This document shows, one piece after another, positions 1 through 6,293 of a stretch of DNA of 10,130 bases (positions are counted from its first letter, which is position 1; each line of letters begins with the position of its first letter). The notes below the pieces were generated by a model, which saw only the letters and a program-made list of their open reading frames with translations, was not told the origin of the DNA and searched no databases. This stretch comes from UBA1146 sp050256555 (GTDB lineage: Bacteria > Planctomycetota > UBA8108 > UBA1146). Made by a program: the position numbers and the translations under genes. The stretch lies in contig JBBWWC010000184.1 in NCBI GenBank assembly GCA_050256555.1, positions 1 to 10,130 of the forward strand, read 5' to 3'.

Positions 1-1
1 G

Positions 2-550
2 CTCCTTGAAAAGGGAGCCGATACGGAGGGGCCACACACTCTCGAAAGACATGAAGAATGGTCTTACACGCCACTGATCATTGCACTGCAGAAATCGGCA
101 CCCTTCGAGGTGATTCAGACGCTGCTCAAGTTCGGTGCCGAGGCAGACACCTTCGGCGGGAATGCAACACCCGCAATAATCGCAATCACTAAATACGCAA
201 ACCCAGAGGTCTATCAGACGTTGCTCAAAGCGGGATCCCAGGTACTGACTACTGACTTGGATGGCTGTTATGTAGAGGAGTCTTTGCTGAGGATAGGATT
301 GTCTTTAAATCGATCCTTGCGATCACTCAAGCCACTCATAGTGGGGGAGTGTCCCTCAGATTTACTGCTGTTAGCATGCGCAATGAACACCACGAGACCT
401 AATGTCTTCGCTGCACTCCTTGACCTTGAGTTCCAAGATGAAGAAGTAGACCTGGTTGAAGTACTCAGAGTAGCTCGCAATAACCCAGCACTGAAGAATC
501 ATGCTGTTCTTCAGCGCCTCGAAGAAATCATCCGGGAGATGGAGGAGTGA
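2..550 (+). CDS. Ankyrin-repeat protein, C-terminal part (5' end outside window)
   Basis: This open frame runs in from the left edge without a start and encodes 182 residues up to a TGA stop. The first ~80 residues contain degenerate ankyrin repeats: LLEKGADTEG near residues 1-10, then YTPLIIALQ...VIQTLLKFGAEADT, then TPAIIAIT...VYQTLLKAGSQV. Each shows the usual TPL/TPA turn, two short helices and an LLxxGA ending. The remainder (about residues 85-182) is helical and acidic and matches the repeat consensus poorly; it ends in a charged helix rich in Glu and Arg. Ankyrin repeats mediate protein-protein binding, and the specific partner cannot be inferred. A GTG at 110 could serve as a start, but the repeats upstream of it are in frame, so the true start lies outside the window. 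Three sampled 60-base lines have about 48-50% GC, lower than most neighbours. Confidence 0.8.
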   Translation, partial: LLEKGADTEGPHTLERHEEWSYTPLIIALQKSAPFEVIQTLLKFGAEADTFGGNATPAIIAITKYANPEVYQTLLKAGSQVLTTDLDGCYVEESLLRIGLSLNRSLRSLKPLIVGECPSDLLLLACAMNTTRPNVFAALLDLEFQDEEVDLVEVLRVARNNPALKNHAVLQRLEEIIREMEE

Positions 551-664
551 CTCCCCATACGACCTCTCCCTTGCCATTGGCAGGCACCCAAAAAACGCCG
601 AAATTGGGTCAGGCGATCCTGAATAAACTGCTGTGGGATGCGAATTCGCATTGGAATTAACAAA

Positions 665-693
665 CCCGGTTCCTCTCGTGGAGAAGAACCGGG
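665..693 (-). terminator. Hairpin terminator downstream of rpoN
   Basis: A 29-base inverted repeat has 13-base arms, CCCGGTTCCTCTC and GAGAAGAACCGGG, with one C-A mismatch and a 3-base loop. Read on the minus strand it lies 28 bases after the rpoN stop and is followed by the T-rich run TTTGTTAATT, as expected for an intrinsic terminator. On the plus strand the following bases (AATAATATG) are not T-rich, so it probably serves rpoN rather than the convergent ankyrin gene. The rest of the 551-721 spacer shows nothing else I can name. Confidence 0.7.
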
Positions 694-721
694 AATAATA
701 TGAGATCTAAAATCGTCGCCC

Positions 722-2113
722 TCAGACCCGGTAGCGTTTGCGTAGCTTGGCCTGAGGGACACCGGCGCGTTCACGGTATTTGGTGACGGTACGGCGAGCA
801 ATCTTGATTCCCATCGTGCCGAGACGCTTCGCCAGTTGCGAATCACTGAGTGGATAGTTGTTATCCTCTGATTCGACGATGTCACGAATCGCTTCACAAA
901 TACTCTCACGACTCTCAAGGCTGCCATCTTCACGAGCAACCCCGCCAGTAAAGAGACGACGCAACTCGATGACACCGTTAGGAGTCTGCATGTACTTACC
1001 ATTGCTCGAACGGCTGACCGTTGAGATATGAACACCGGTCACATCGGCGATTTCCTGCATCGTGAGAGCATGGATATGAGCCGGTCCGTCGCGAAGAAAA
1101 TCTTGCTGACGATCGACAATCGCCTGGGCAATATCGATCAAGGTACGACGGCGCTGATCGATGGCCTGGATCAACCAACGAGCACCTTCGACGCGATTGC
1201 GAATGTACTCGGCGACCTCCTTCTTGACCTCTGGCTCCTTGAGGATGGCCGTGCAGGTGGAAGAGATGCGAAGTTCAGGTAAATGATCACTCGAAAGCCG
1301 GGCGACAAACCGCTCTCCCACCTCATCGATGGTGATCTCGGGAACAATACCGTAGTGACCGGTGTCACCAAAACTGGAACCTGGTGCCGGATCGAGCTGA
1401 CGGATCAAATCACAAGCTTCTTGCACATCTGCGAGAGAAACCGACAACTTGTCAGCGATTTTCGGTAATGAGTTTTCCATCAGTTCAGACATACACTCGG
1501 AAATGATCCTGTATTCAATCGTCTCCACATCGGAACCGAGCTGCAACAACAGACAATCGGCCAAACCCTGCGCAGCAACACCGGGCGGATCCAGACGACG
1601 AACGACTCCGAGCGCCTGCTCAATCTGCTCCAGGGTAATTCCCGAACAAAGAGCAAGATCTTCGCAATCATCGATAAACCAGCCCCGCTCATCGAGATTT
1701 CCACAAACGAGCTCACAGGCGCGGCGCTGTTGCGGATCAAGATCGAGAAGCAATAACTGACGCAACAGAAACGACTCGAGAGACTCGGGTCGATCGGCAG
1801 TATTCATCAACGCTTCGTGCTTTGCATCTGTGGCCTCGGAAGAGCTGACCTGACGACGTTCGCCAGTCATCGGCTTTTCCCAACGATCGACGATCTCCAT
1901 CAATCGGCTCGTCTCCTTATCGATGCCTTCGCTGGTCGAGTTTTCCGTGACCGGAGTCGGCTCGACCATCTCCAGAGCAGGGTTCTCGGTGAACTCTTTC
2001 TGGATACGAGCTTCGAGATCGCTAACACCCATCTGAAGGATGTCCATCGATAGGATGAGTTGAGGTGCCAGGACCTGTTGTTGGGCAAGGCGAGTTGAAA
2101 CCTGTAAGCGCAC
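722..2113 (-). CDS. rpoN: RNA polymerase sigma-54 factor
   Basis: Sigma-54 directs RNA polymerase to -24/-12 promoters and needs an AAA+ activator to open DNA. The 463-residue length is usual for the family (E. coli about 477). Region I, the activator-responsive part, is at 1-50 (LAQQQVLAPQLILSMDILQM, ending FTENPALEM). An acidic linker follows at about 51-105, then the core-binding region at about 106-290 with LDERGWF, RRLDPPGVAAQGL and RQLDPAPG. A helix-turn-helix lies at 351-375 (MQEIADVTGVHISTVSR, then KYMQTP). The RpoN box ARRTVTKYRE at 439-448 reads the -24 element. All key motifs are intact, so it should be functional. The start is GTG at 2113, with the purine-rich GGGAGGGGG just upstream; the N-terminus aligns with the family start. 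It follows a small orphan gene, not the lptB gene common in proteobacteria, and hpf does not follow it. Confidence 0.97.
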   Translation of the reverse strand: MRLQVSTRLAQQQVLAPQLILSMDILQMGVSDLEARIQKEFTENPALEMVEPTPVTENSTSEGIDKETSRLMEIVDRWEKPMTGERRQVSSSEATDAKHEALMNTADRPESLESFLLRQLLLLDLDPQQRRACELVCGNLDERGWFIDDCEDLALCSGITLEQIEQALGVVRRLDPPGVAAQGLADCLLLQLGSDVETIEYRIISECMSELMENSLPKIADKLSVSLADVQEACDLIRQLDPAPGSSFGDTGHYGIVPEITIDEVGERFVARLSSDHLPELRISSTCTAILKEPEVKKEVAEYIRNRVEGARWLIQAIDQRRRTLIDIAQAIVDRQQDFLRDGPAHIHALTMQEIADVTGVHISTVSRSSNGKYMQTPNGVIELRRLFTGGVAREDGSLESRESICEAIRDIVESEDNNYPLSDSQLAKRLGTMGIKIARRTVTKYRERAGVPQAKLRKRYRV

Positions 2114-2160
2114 ACGTCCCCCTCCCGGGTTCCTTACGGAACTCCAGAGCTTGGTGTGCG
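2109..2160 (-). promoter_or_regulatory. Structured rpoN leader: possible start-occluding hairpin
   Basis: On the minus strand the leader contains a 7-base outer stem, CGCACAC (2160-2154) with GTGTGCG (2115-2109). Its 3' arm includes the rpoN GTG start. Inside it is a second stem, GTTCC-GTAA-GGAAC (2142-2129), capped by a GNRA-type loop; with a bulge this could extend into GG/CC and into the GGGAG of the ribosome-binding site. Both the start and part of the Shine-Dalgarno sequence could therefore be hidden in RNA. The pairing is seen in the sequence; a regulatory role is inference, and no known riboswitch class was recognised. Confidence 0.4.
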
Positions 2161-2254
2161 AGAGACGTGGTGTGGGTCTGAAGCCTTTCGGCTCCCCCTC
2201 GCGGTCATCCGGGAACTGCCCCGGACATCAAAGCCGACCTTCGCCGGCAAACAG

Positions 2255-2488
2255 CTAGAGTCGCTGGGCGCCGAGCGGAATCTCTTTACCGGGATTCTGA
2301 AAAACCCGATCGAGCTTCTTCTCGACGTACAACTCCTCATCATCAGGAGCAAACCAGATCCGTTGACCCTTCGAGAGAGCCTCGACCAGCCGTTCTTGTA
2401 CTGCTGGCTGTAGCTCCTCGAAATCCTTCGACAATACGAGCCGCCGCATCTCCCACGAAAGATCGTAGGTGTGCTGTGGTTCGCTCAT
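2255..2488 (-). CDS. Small protein of unknown function upstream of rpoN
   Basis: I do not recognise this family. It encodes about 77 soluble residues starting MSEPQHTYDLSWEMRRLVLS and ending in GKEIPLGAQRL, with no membrane segment, signal peptide or cysteine. The middle looks helical and charged (KDFEELQPAVQERLVEALSKG), followed by a possible beta segment (RIWFAPDDEELYVEKKLD). I prefer the ATG at 2488 because GGAG lies six bases before it; an in-frame ATG at 2500 would add four residues but has only CCCGGG in front. The gene has the same orientation as rpoN and ends 141 bases before it, so the two may be co-transcribed. A 6-base-arm palindrome lies just upstream. The acidic/basic, amphipathic character would suit a small regulator or adaptor, but this is a guess. 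Its TAG stop sits in a CTAG. Confidence 0.65.
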   Translation of the reverse strand: MSEPQHTYDLSWEMRRLVLSKDFEELQPAVQERLVEALSKGQRIWFAPDDEELYVEKKLDRVFQNPGKEIPLGAQRL

Positions 2489-2509
2489 CTTGGGCTCCAT
2501 CCCGGGTCG

Positions 2510-2525
2510 TGATCGCTATCGATCA
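2510..2525 (-). promoter_or_regulatory. Palindrome upstream of the small orphan gene
   Basis: TGATCG-CTAT-CGATCA forms perfect 6-base arms around a 4-base centre, 10 to 22 bases before the two candidate starts of the small gene. A TAGAAT (-10-like) sequence lies upstream at 2561-2556 on the minus strand, without a good -35. It could be an operator or a leader hairpin. Because GATC is abundant in this genome, chance is a real alternative. The rest of the 2526-2687 spacer holds only two 5-base-stem hairpins (2580-2595 and 2611-2625), with no T-run after them. Confidence 0.3.
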
Positions 2526-2687
2526 CCTTGAATCAAACTCCCTGATCTGAAGGGGATTCTATTCCGCCTTGCTGGAACAGTGCCTTTGACGGCACCGGGT
2601 ACAGCATTTGCCACCGACAAGGTGGTCACGACAGGAATCCCTCTCTTCACAACGAAGGATACCCCGCCCCTCCGGGCAGCGTCAAAC

Positions 2688-2993
2688 TCACAGGGCCACA
2701 GACTCGCGGATCAGGAAAATCTTACCGTCTCCCATCCGGCCTGTACGTCCACCAGTAGCGATCGCCTCCATCGCCAGCTGGGCAAATAGATCGTCTACGA
2801 GGATCTCCAGGCGAATCTTCGGCAAAAACTCCATACCCACGTCATCTCCAGAATAATCTTCGAGATGTTCCTTCTGCATACCATATCCGCGCACCTCTTG
2901 AACATGGATGTGCTGGACCCACTCACGGTCACGAAGCTGAGCGAGAACGTCCTTGAGGCGATAAGGTTTCAGGATGGCAACGATTCTCACCAT
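2688..2993 (-). CDS. PII-like signal protein without the uridylylation tyrosine
   Basis: This 101-residue protein belongs to the PII (GlnB/GlnK) superfamily. PII trimers bind ATP/ADP and 2-oxoglutarate and report nitrogen and energy state by docking their T-loop on targets. The ferredoxin-like fold is recognisable: MVRIVAILKPYRLKDVLAQL at 1-20, VQEVRGYGMQK at 31-41, EFLPKIRLEILV at 55-66, and the signature RTGRMGDGKIF at 83-93. In the T-loop (about 37-58) the first tyrosine is kept (DYSG, Tyr47), but the classical uridylylated Tyr51 position is Val52 (DDVG). The protein stops at RESVAL, about ten residues short of classical GlnB, so the conserved C-terminal RxR arginines that contact ATP phosphates are missing. 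I checked the other frames after the stop and saw no displaced C-terminus. It begins 5 bases after the STAS gene and is the last gene of that operon, with no amt or glnA neighbour. A non-uridylylated PII paralogue is the best reading. Confidence 0.85.
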   Translation of the reverse strand: MVRIVAILKPYRLKDVLAQLRDREWVQHIHVQEVRGYGMQKEHLEDYSGDDVGMEFLPKIRLEILVDDLFAQLAMEAIATGGRTGRMGDGKIFLIRESVAL

Positions 2994-2998
2994 GATCT

Positions 2999-3316
2999 TC
3001 AGTCACCCTCTCCCAGCAGTATCGACCAGAGGCCCTGCTCTTCCAGCAGAGTCTGTAACCGCGCCGGATAACCTTCAATCCGGAACGAAACATCGCGATC
3101 CGAAGCCTCCTGGGCCAATGCCACCAGGCCCAGAGCCCCGGTCAAATCGATGGAAGTCACTCCGGCAAGACGAAACTCGACACTGGTACTGGCACAGATC
3201 GCCTCGAATCCCTCATGCGCCAGTTGCTCGACACGATGGGCATCGAGAACGCCGCGAATATCAAGAAGCTGTCGATCGCCTTCAGTACGCCGCTCGACGA
3301 TAAATTCTTCACTCAT
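2999..3316 (-). CDS. STAS-domain protein, anti-sigma factor antagonist-like
   Basis: The 105 residues form a single STAS domain of the SpoIIAA/RsbV type. Such proteins are phosphorylated by an RsbW-like kinase and dephosphorylated by a PP2C phosphatase; only the unphosphorylated form binds and removes the kinase/anti-sigma factor. The pattern is clear: a beta strand RQLLDIRGVLDAHRVEQL (15-32), a central strand VEFRLAGVTSIDLTG (46-60), then helix ALGLVALAQEA. The phosphorylation motif, usually DSSG or DSTG, reads D57-L58-T59-G60, so the likely acceptor is Thr59. The ATG overlaps the stop of the phosphatase gene by four bases (ATGA), with AGGGAG eight bases before it, showing translational coupling. 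That makes the phosphatase its most likely partner. No kinase gene is in the window. The final target (sigma factor or another regulator) is unknown. Confidence 0.87.
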   Translation of the reverse strand: MSEEFIVERRTEGDRQLLDIRGVLDAHRVEQLAHEGFEAICASTSVEFRLAGVTSIDLTGALGLVALAQEASDRDVSFRIEGYPARLQTLLEEQGLWSILLGEGD

Positions 3317-4905
3317 GATGTCAGCTCCCTTCGCGCAACCACCAGGGTGATATCATCACTGGCCTCAGCTCCACCGACATGTTCGGCCAGATCTGCCACC
3401 ACTCCTTCGACCACCTCATCCGGAGTCGCAGCGATCAAGCTCTGAAGAATCTGTGCGAATCTCTCCAGTCCATACTCGACTCCAGCGTGATCCATCGCCT
3501 CGACAATTCCATCCGTATAAAGGATCAACGAATCCCCCGGATTCAGATCGACATGGCTGACCTCCAGCGATTTACAAAAAACCGGACCAGCATCCATTCC
3601 CAATGAGATACCACCGGGCTGAAACTGTTCCACTCGACCACTGGCTCGTAACAACAGTGGTGGATTGTGTCCGGCCCTGGCAATGCGAACCTGACTGCGC
3701 TGATCATCAAGCTCGGCCCAGGCCAGAGTGACAAACATTCCTTCGGTCATATCTCGCGACAGACTCGCGTTGACCTCCTCCAGGATGGAAGCAGCATCCG
3801 GTTGTGTACGAGCCGCCATTCGTACCAAAGATCTGGTCATCGTCATCACCAGGCTGCCTGCCAGCCCCTTGCCTGAAACATCGGCAACGACAATCCCAGC
3901 GCGCCCGCCCGGTAAAGCGATCACATCATAGTAATCGCCACCCACCTCACGAGCCGGTTGGTAATAGCGAGCAATCTCGATACCAGAGATTTCCGGTAAC
4001 TGCTCCGGAAGTAATGCGTTCTGAATCCGCGTCGCAATGGAAAGATCTCTCGCCACCGCCTGAGCATGAAGTTCTTGCTCTCGTGCTTCCGCCAGAAATC
4101 GAGTCATCCGATTGAAAGATGAAGCCAGTGCACCCAGCTCGTCAGAGGTACTGACCGTCGATTGATGATGAAGGTCTCCACGGGAAATCAGTGTCATGTC
4201 TTCACGTAAGCGGCGAATCGGCCGGGTGAGCAAGAATCCGACCAGCAAGACAAATGGGATTCCGAGCAGGATGACGGTCCACATCTGAGTGGTCGTTGCT
4301 TCTTTGAGACTCTTCTCTAGATCCTGGATCGCCACCGCACTGAGAAACAACTGCACTGTTCCGGCCGATCCTGCCATGGCGACCTCGAAAGATCGTACCG
4401 GCGCTTCGACATTATTCGTCGAGAGAGTCCCCGACCGAACCCGCACTGGTGATCCAGCCAGAGCCGTCGACTCGATCGATTTCCCCAGCCGAATCCCGAG
4501 ACGATCTCCTCCTCGGGCATTGGCGATCAAATTTCGTCCGGTCGAATCGAGTACCAGGATATCAAGAACCGTGTGACGGCCAGGAGTGTTGATGAAATCT
4601 CTCAACTGCTGTGTGAGATTTTCCTGGGCAAGGCTCTGCGCATCGACTGCTAGATCTTCATCTTGCCAGAAAGGAGTGATCATCGAGCTGGCCAGAAGAA
4701 CCAGTTCGTTACCATTACTGTTGACCTGCGTGGCGGTCGATTGCAATGCCAGCTCGGTCGAGGTACTTCCGACCCACAGAACAAAGATCACCAGGATGAG
4801 CCCCGAAATCGCTCCGTACTTGACTGCGATGGGAAAAACCTGACGGGGTGGACGCTCCGCTGAACGCGCCGGACGGGCTCGTGCTGGACCTCCACCTCGA
4901 ATCAA
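3313..4905 (-). CDS. Membrane PP2C (SpoIIE/RsbU-type) phosphatase with HAMP domain
   Basis: This 530-residue membrane sensor phosphatase probably dephosphorylates the STAS protein encoded directly after it. Order of parts: a short Arg/Pro-rich cytoplasmic tail (1-22); membrane helix at about 23-48; an extracytoplasmic region at about 50-205, whose LDILVLDSTGRNLIAN (114-129) resembles a Cache/PAS-like fold; a second helix at about 208-227; HAMP at about 228-275 (TRPIRRLREDM, DELGALASSFNRM); a helical linker; and PP2C at about 305-527. PP2C motifs are complete: EVGGDYYDV (320-328) and VADVSGKG (340-347) with metal aspartates, RAGHNPPLLL (410-419), GDSLILYTDGIVEAMD (457-472) and ASDDITLVVA (515-524). 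The start is TTG at 4905 with AGGAGG four bases before it; the next Met is residue 75, inside the sensor region, so TTG is well supported. Classical RsbU lacks this membrane input, so the signal is probably extracellular or periplasmic. Confidence 0.93.
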   Translation of the reverse strand: MIRGGGPARARPARSAERPPRQVFPIAVKYGAISGLILVIFVLWVGSTSTELALQSTATQVNSNGNELVLLASSMITPFWQDEDLAVDAQSLAQENLTQQLRDFINTPGRHTVLDILVLDSTGRNLIANARGGDRLGIRLGKSIESTALAGSPVRVRSGTLSTNNVEAPVRSFEVAMAGSAGTVQLFLSAVAIQDLEKSLKEATTTQMWTVILLGIPFVLLVGFLLTRPIRRLREDMTLISRGDLHHQSTVSTSDELGALASSFNRMTRFLAEAREQELHAQAVARDLSIATRIQNALLPEQLPEISGIEIARYYQPAREVGGDYYDVIALPGGRAGIVVADVSGKGLAGSLVMTMTRSLVRMAARTQPDAASILEEVNASLSRDMTEGMFVTLAWAELDDQRSQVRIARAGHNPPLLLRASGRVEQFQPGGISLGMDAGPVFCKSLEVSHVDLNPGDSLILYTDGIVEAMDHAGVEYGLERFAQILQSLIAATPDEVVEGVVADLAEHVGGAEASDDITLVVARRELTS

Positions 4906-4941
4906 GACTCCTCCTATTCCGCCAAGAAGTACCAGTCTGCT

Positions 4942-4957
4942 TGCTGAGCAGGTGCCA
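4942..4957 (-). promoter_or_regulatory. Possible sigma-54 (-24/-12) promoter for the phosphatase operon
   Basis: On the minus strand TGGCACCTGCTCAGCA keeps the perfect -24 block TGGCAC and the invariant GG-N10-GC spacing of sigma-54 promoters; the -12 block reads CAGCA instead of TTGCA. Transcription would begin near 4932, leaving a leader of about 27 bases before the TTG start with its AGGAGG. I saw no other element with both blocks on scanning the TGGCA occurrences I found in the window. The -12 mismatch means this is only a candidate. Confidence 0.35.
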
Positions 4958-4967
4958 TACCTCTAAC

Positions 4968-5030
4968 TTGTGCCACTGCAGGGACGATAACATATACTTG
5001 GTAGCTGGATCGATCCCACCACTCCCAGCT
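4968..5030 (+). promoter_or_regulatory. Possible promoter and operator palindrome for the transporter gene
   Basis: TATACT (4993-4998) resembles a -10 box, with a weak TTGTGC 19 bases upstream. The expected start of transcription near 5005 is followed at once by the perfect 10-base palindrome GGATCGATCC (5007-5016). This is nested in a wider repeat, AGCTGG (5003-5008) with CCAGCT (5025-5030), that abuts the GGAGG ribosome-binding site. The position fits a repressor operator or a leader hairpin. The -35 spacing is poor and GATC is common in this genome, so support is modest. Confidence 0.28.
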
Positions 5031-5039
5031 GGAGGATCG

Positions 5040-6293
5040 ATGCAGGCTGATTCTCCCGAAAAAAACCCGCGCGCTATCTGGCTGCTCGCTGGCTGCCGCT
5101 TCGGAGAAGCGATCGCCATCGGGATGCTCATCCCAACTCTACCCCTGTTTCTCGGCACTCTCACCTCACCAGTGGCCAATGAGGTCGCCAGATCGCTGTC
5201 ACAACGATTCCCGTGGCTCTCTGAAATGCTACCGGGACTCGCTACGGCCAGCCAGGAAGCCAGAACCGCCTTCCTCTTCAGTGTCACCGGGCTGGCGATG
5301 GCCTCCATCCAGATCTTCGCTGGTCGATTCTCTGATCGATTTGATAGCCGTAAACCACTGATCGTCGCCGGAATGACCCTCGGTGCCTGTTGTAGCTTTG
5401 CGTTGCCGCTTCTCGATAATTACTGGCAACTAGTACTGCTGAGAGTCCTGCAGGGGTCCTTTCTCGGAATGACCTTCCCTCCGATGATGGCCATCATCGC
5501 CCGCAATGCCCCGGAAGATTCAGGGGGAAAAGTACTCGGCCTCTATTCCACCATCCGGCTGCTTGGGTTTGGGCTCGGACCGGTGATCGGTGGACTGGTC
5601 GGAGATGCGGGCGGATACGATCAGGTCTTCCTCGTCTCCGGAAGCTTGCTGATGGTCAGCGTCGTGCTCGTCTCGACAAAAATCAAGGATCCCAAGGAAT
5701 TTCCAGATCTAGAAAACCGATCCAAAAAACTCCCGCCGATCGAACCGATCTTCCGGATTCTGGGTGCGGTCATCTTCGTGATGATGGTCGGGATCAGTAC
5801 CGTGATTTCTCTCTTTCCTTTTTACGAACGAGAATTTGGATCGACCCAGTCAGAACTGGGAACCATGTTTGCCATCTTCGTCGCCACTCGTTGTCTGTTG
5901 CAATATCCATGTGGCTGGGCCGGCGATCGCTATGACAAGAAACGAATCCTACTGCTCGGATTACTTCTCTTCATCCCGCTGGTCGTTCTCCAGAGCCAGG
6001 TCAATAATCTGACCGAACTGACGATACTCCGGATGGGACTGGGTGCTGTTTCTGCGATGTTGAGTACCGCTGTCGGTGGAATTTGCGCCGAACGAAGCAG
6101 CCCTGGAAACCGTGCGAGAATGATGGGGATCAATACTCTCTGCTTCAGTCTCGGAACTGCGGTCGGGCCGATCTTGACCGGTTTCATCAATTCTCAGGAA
6201 ACCGCATTCATGATTCCTGCCGGAGCTGCCCTGCTACTCTTTGGATTGCTACTGATGTTGCTGCCCTCGGATCGGCAGGCGCGAGCTTCCTAG
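5040..6293 (+). CDS. Major facilitator superfamily (MFS) transporter
   Basis: This is a 417-residue inner-membrane protein with about 12 hydrophobic helices, in the drug:H+ antiporter-like branch of MFS; the substrate cannot be read from sequence. MFS motif A appears after helix 2 as G95-RFSDRFDSRK-105, and again in the second half as GDRYDKKR (295-302). A motif-C-like stretch GFGLGPVIGGLVGD is at 176-189, pointing to an exporter. The loop between helices 1 and 2 is long (about 40-75). The linker between halves is the charged IKDPKEFPDLENRSKK (215-230). I chose ATG 5040 because GGAGG lies four bases before it. The frame remains open upstream to 4848, but that part overlaps the divergent phosphatase gene and does not look like a transporter. 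The stop overlaps the convergent pgpA stop by four bases (CTAG). No regulator gene is adjacent. Confidence 0.92.
   Translation: MQADSPEKNPRAIWLLAGCRFGEAIAIGMLIPTLPLFLGTLTSPVANEVARSLSQRFPWLSEMLPGLATASQEARTAFLFSVTGLAMASIQIFAGRFSDRFDSRKPLIVAGMTLGACCSFALPLLDNYWQLVLLRVLQGSFLGMTFPPMMAIIARNAPEDSGGKVLGLYSTIRLLGFGLGPVIGGLVGDAGGYDQVFLVSGSLLMVSVVLVSTKIKDPKEFPDLENRSKKLPPIEPIFRILGAVIFVMMVGISTVISLFPFYEREFGSTQSELGTMFAIFVATRCLLQYPCGWAGDRYDKKRILLLGLLLFIPLVVLQSQVNNLTELTILRMGLGAVSAMLSTAVGGICAERSSPGNRARMMGINTLCFSLGTAVGPILTGFINSQETAFMIPAGAALLLFGLLLMLLPSDRQARAS

Noticed and set aside
511..1035. Long minus-strand open frame overlapping rpoN
   Set aside because: It is an alternative frame of rpoN, with low-complexity Arg/Ser composition and no family resemblance.
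2134..2352. Minus-strand frame covering the rpoN leader
   Set aside because: It overlaps the small orphan gene, is rich in Arg and Ser like a shadow frame, and has no ribosome-binding site.
2640..2687. Frameshifted PII C-terminus or a terminator after the PII gene
   Set aside because: Neither other frame gives the RIRTGE tail, and the GC-rich stretch forms only a 4-base stem with no T-run.
4848..5039. N-terminal extension of the transporter frame from an ATG at 4848
   Set aside because: It overlaps the divergent phosphatase gene, encodes a Cys/His-containing stretch unlike MFS N-termini, and lacks a ribosome-binding site; ATG 5040 has GGAGG.
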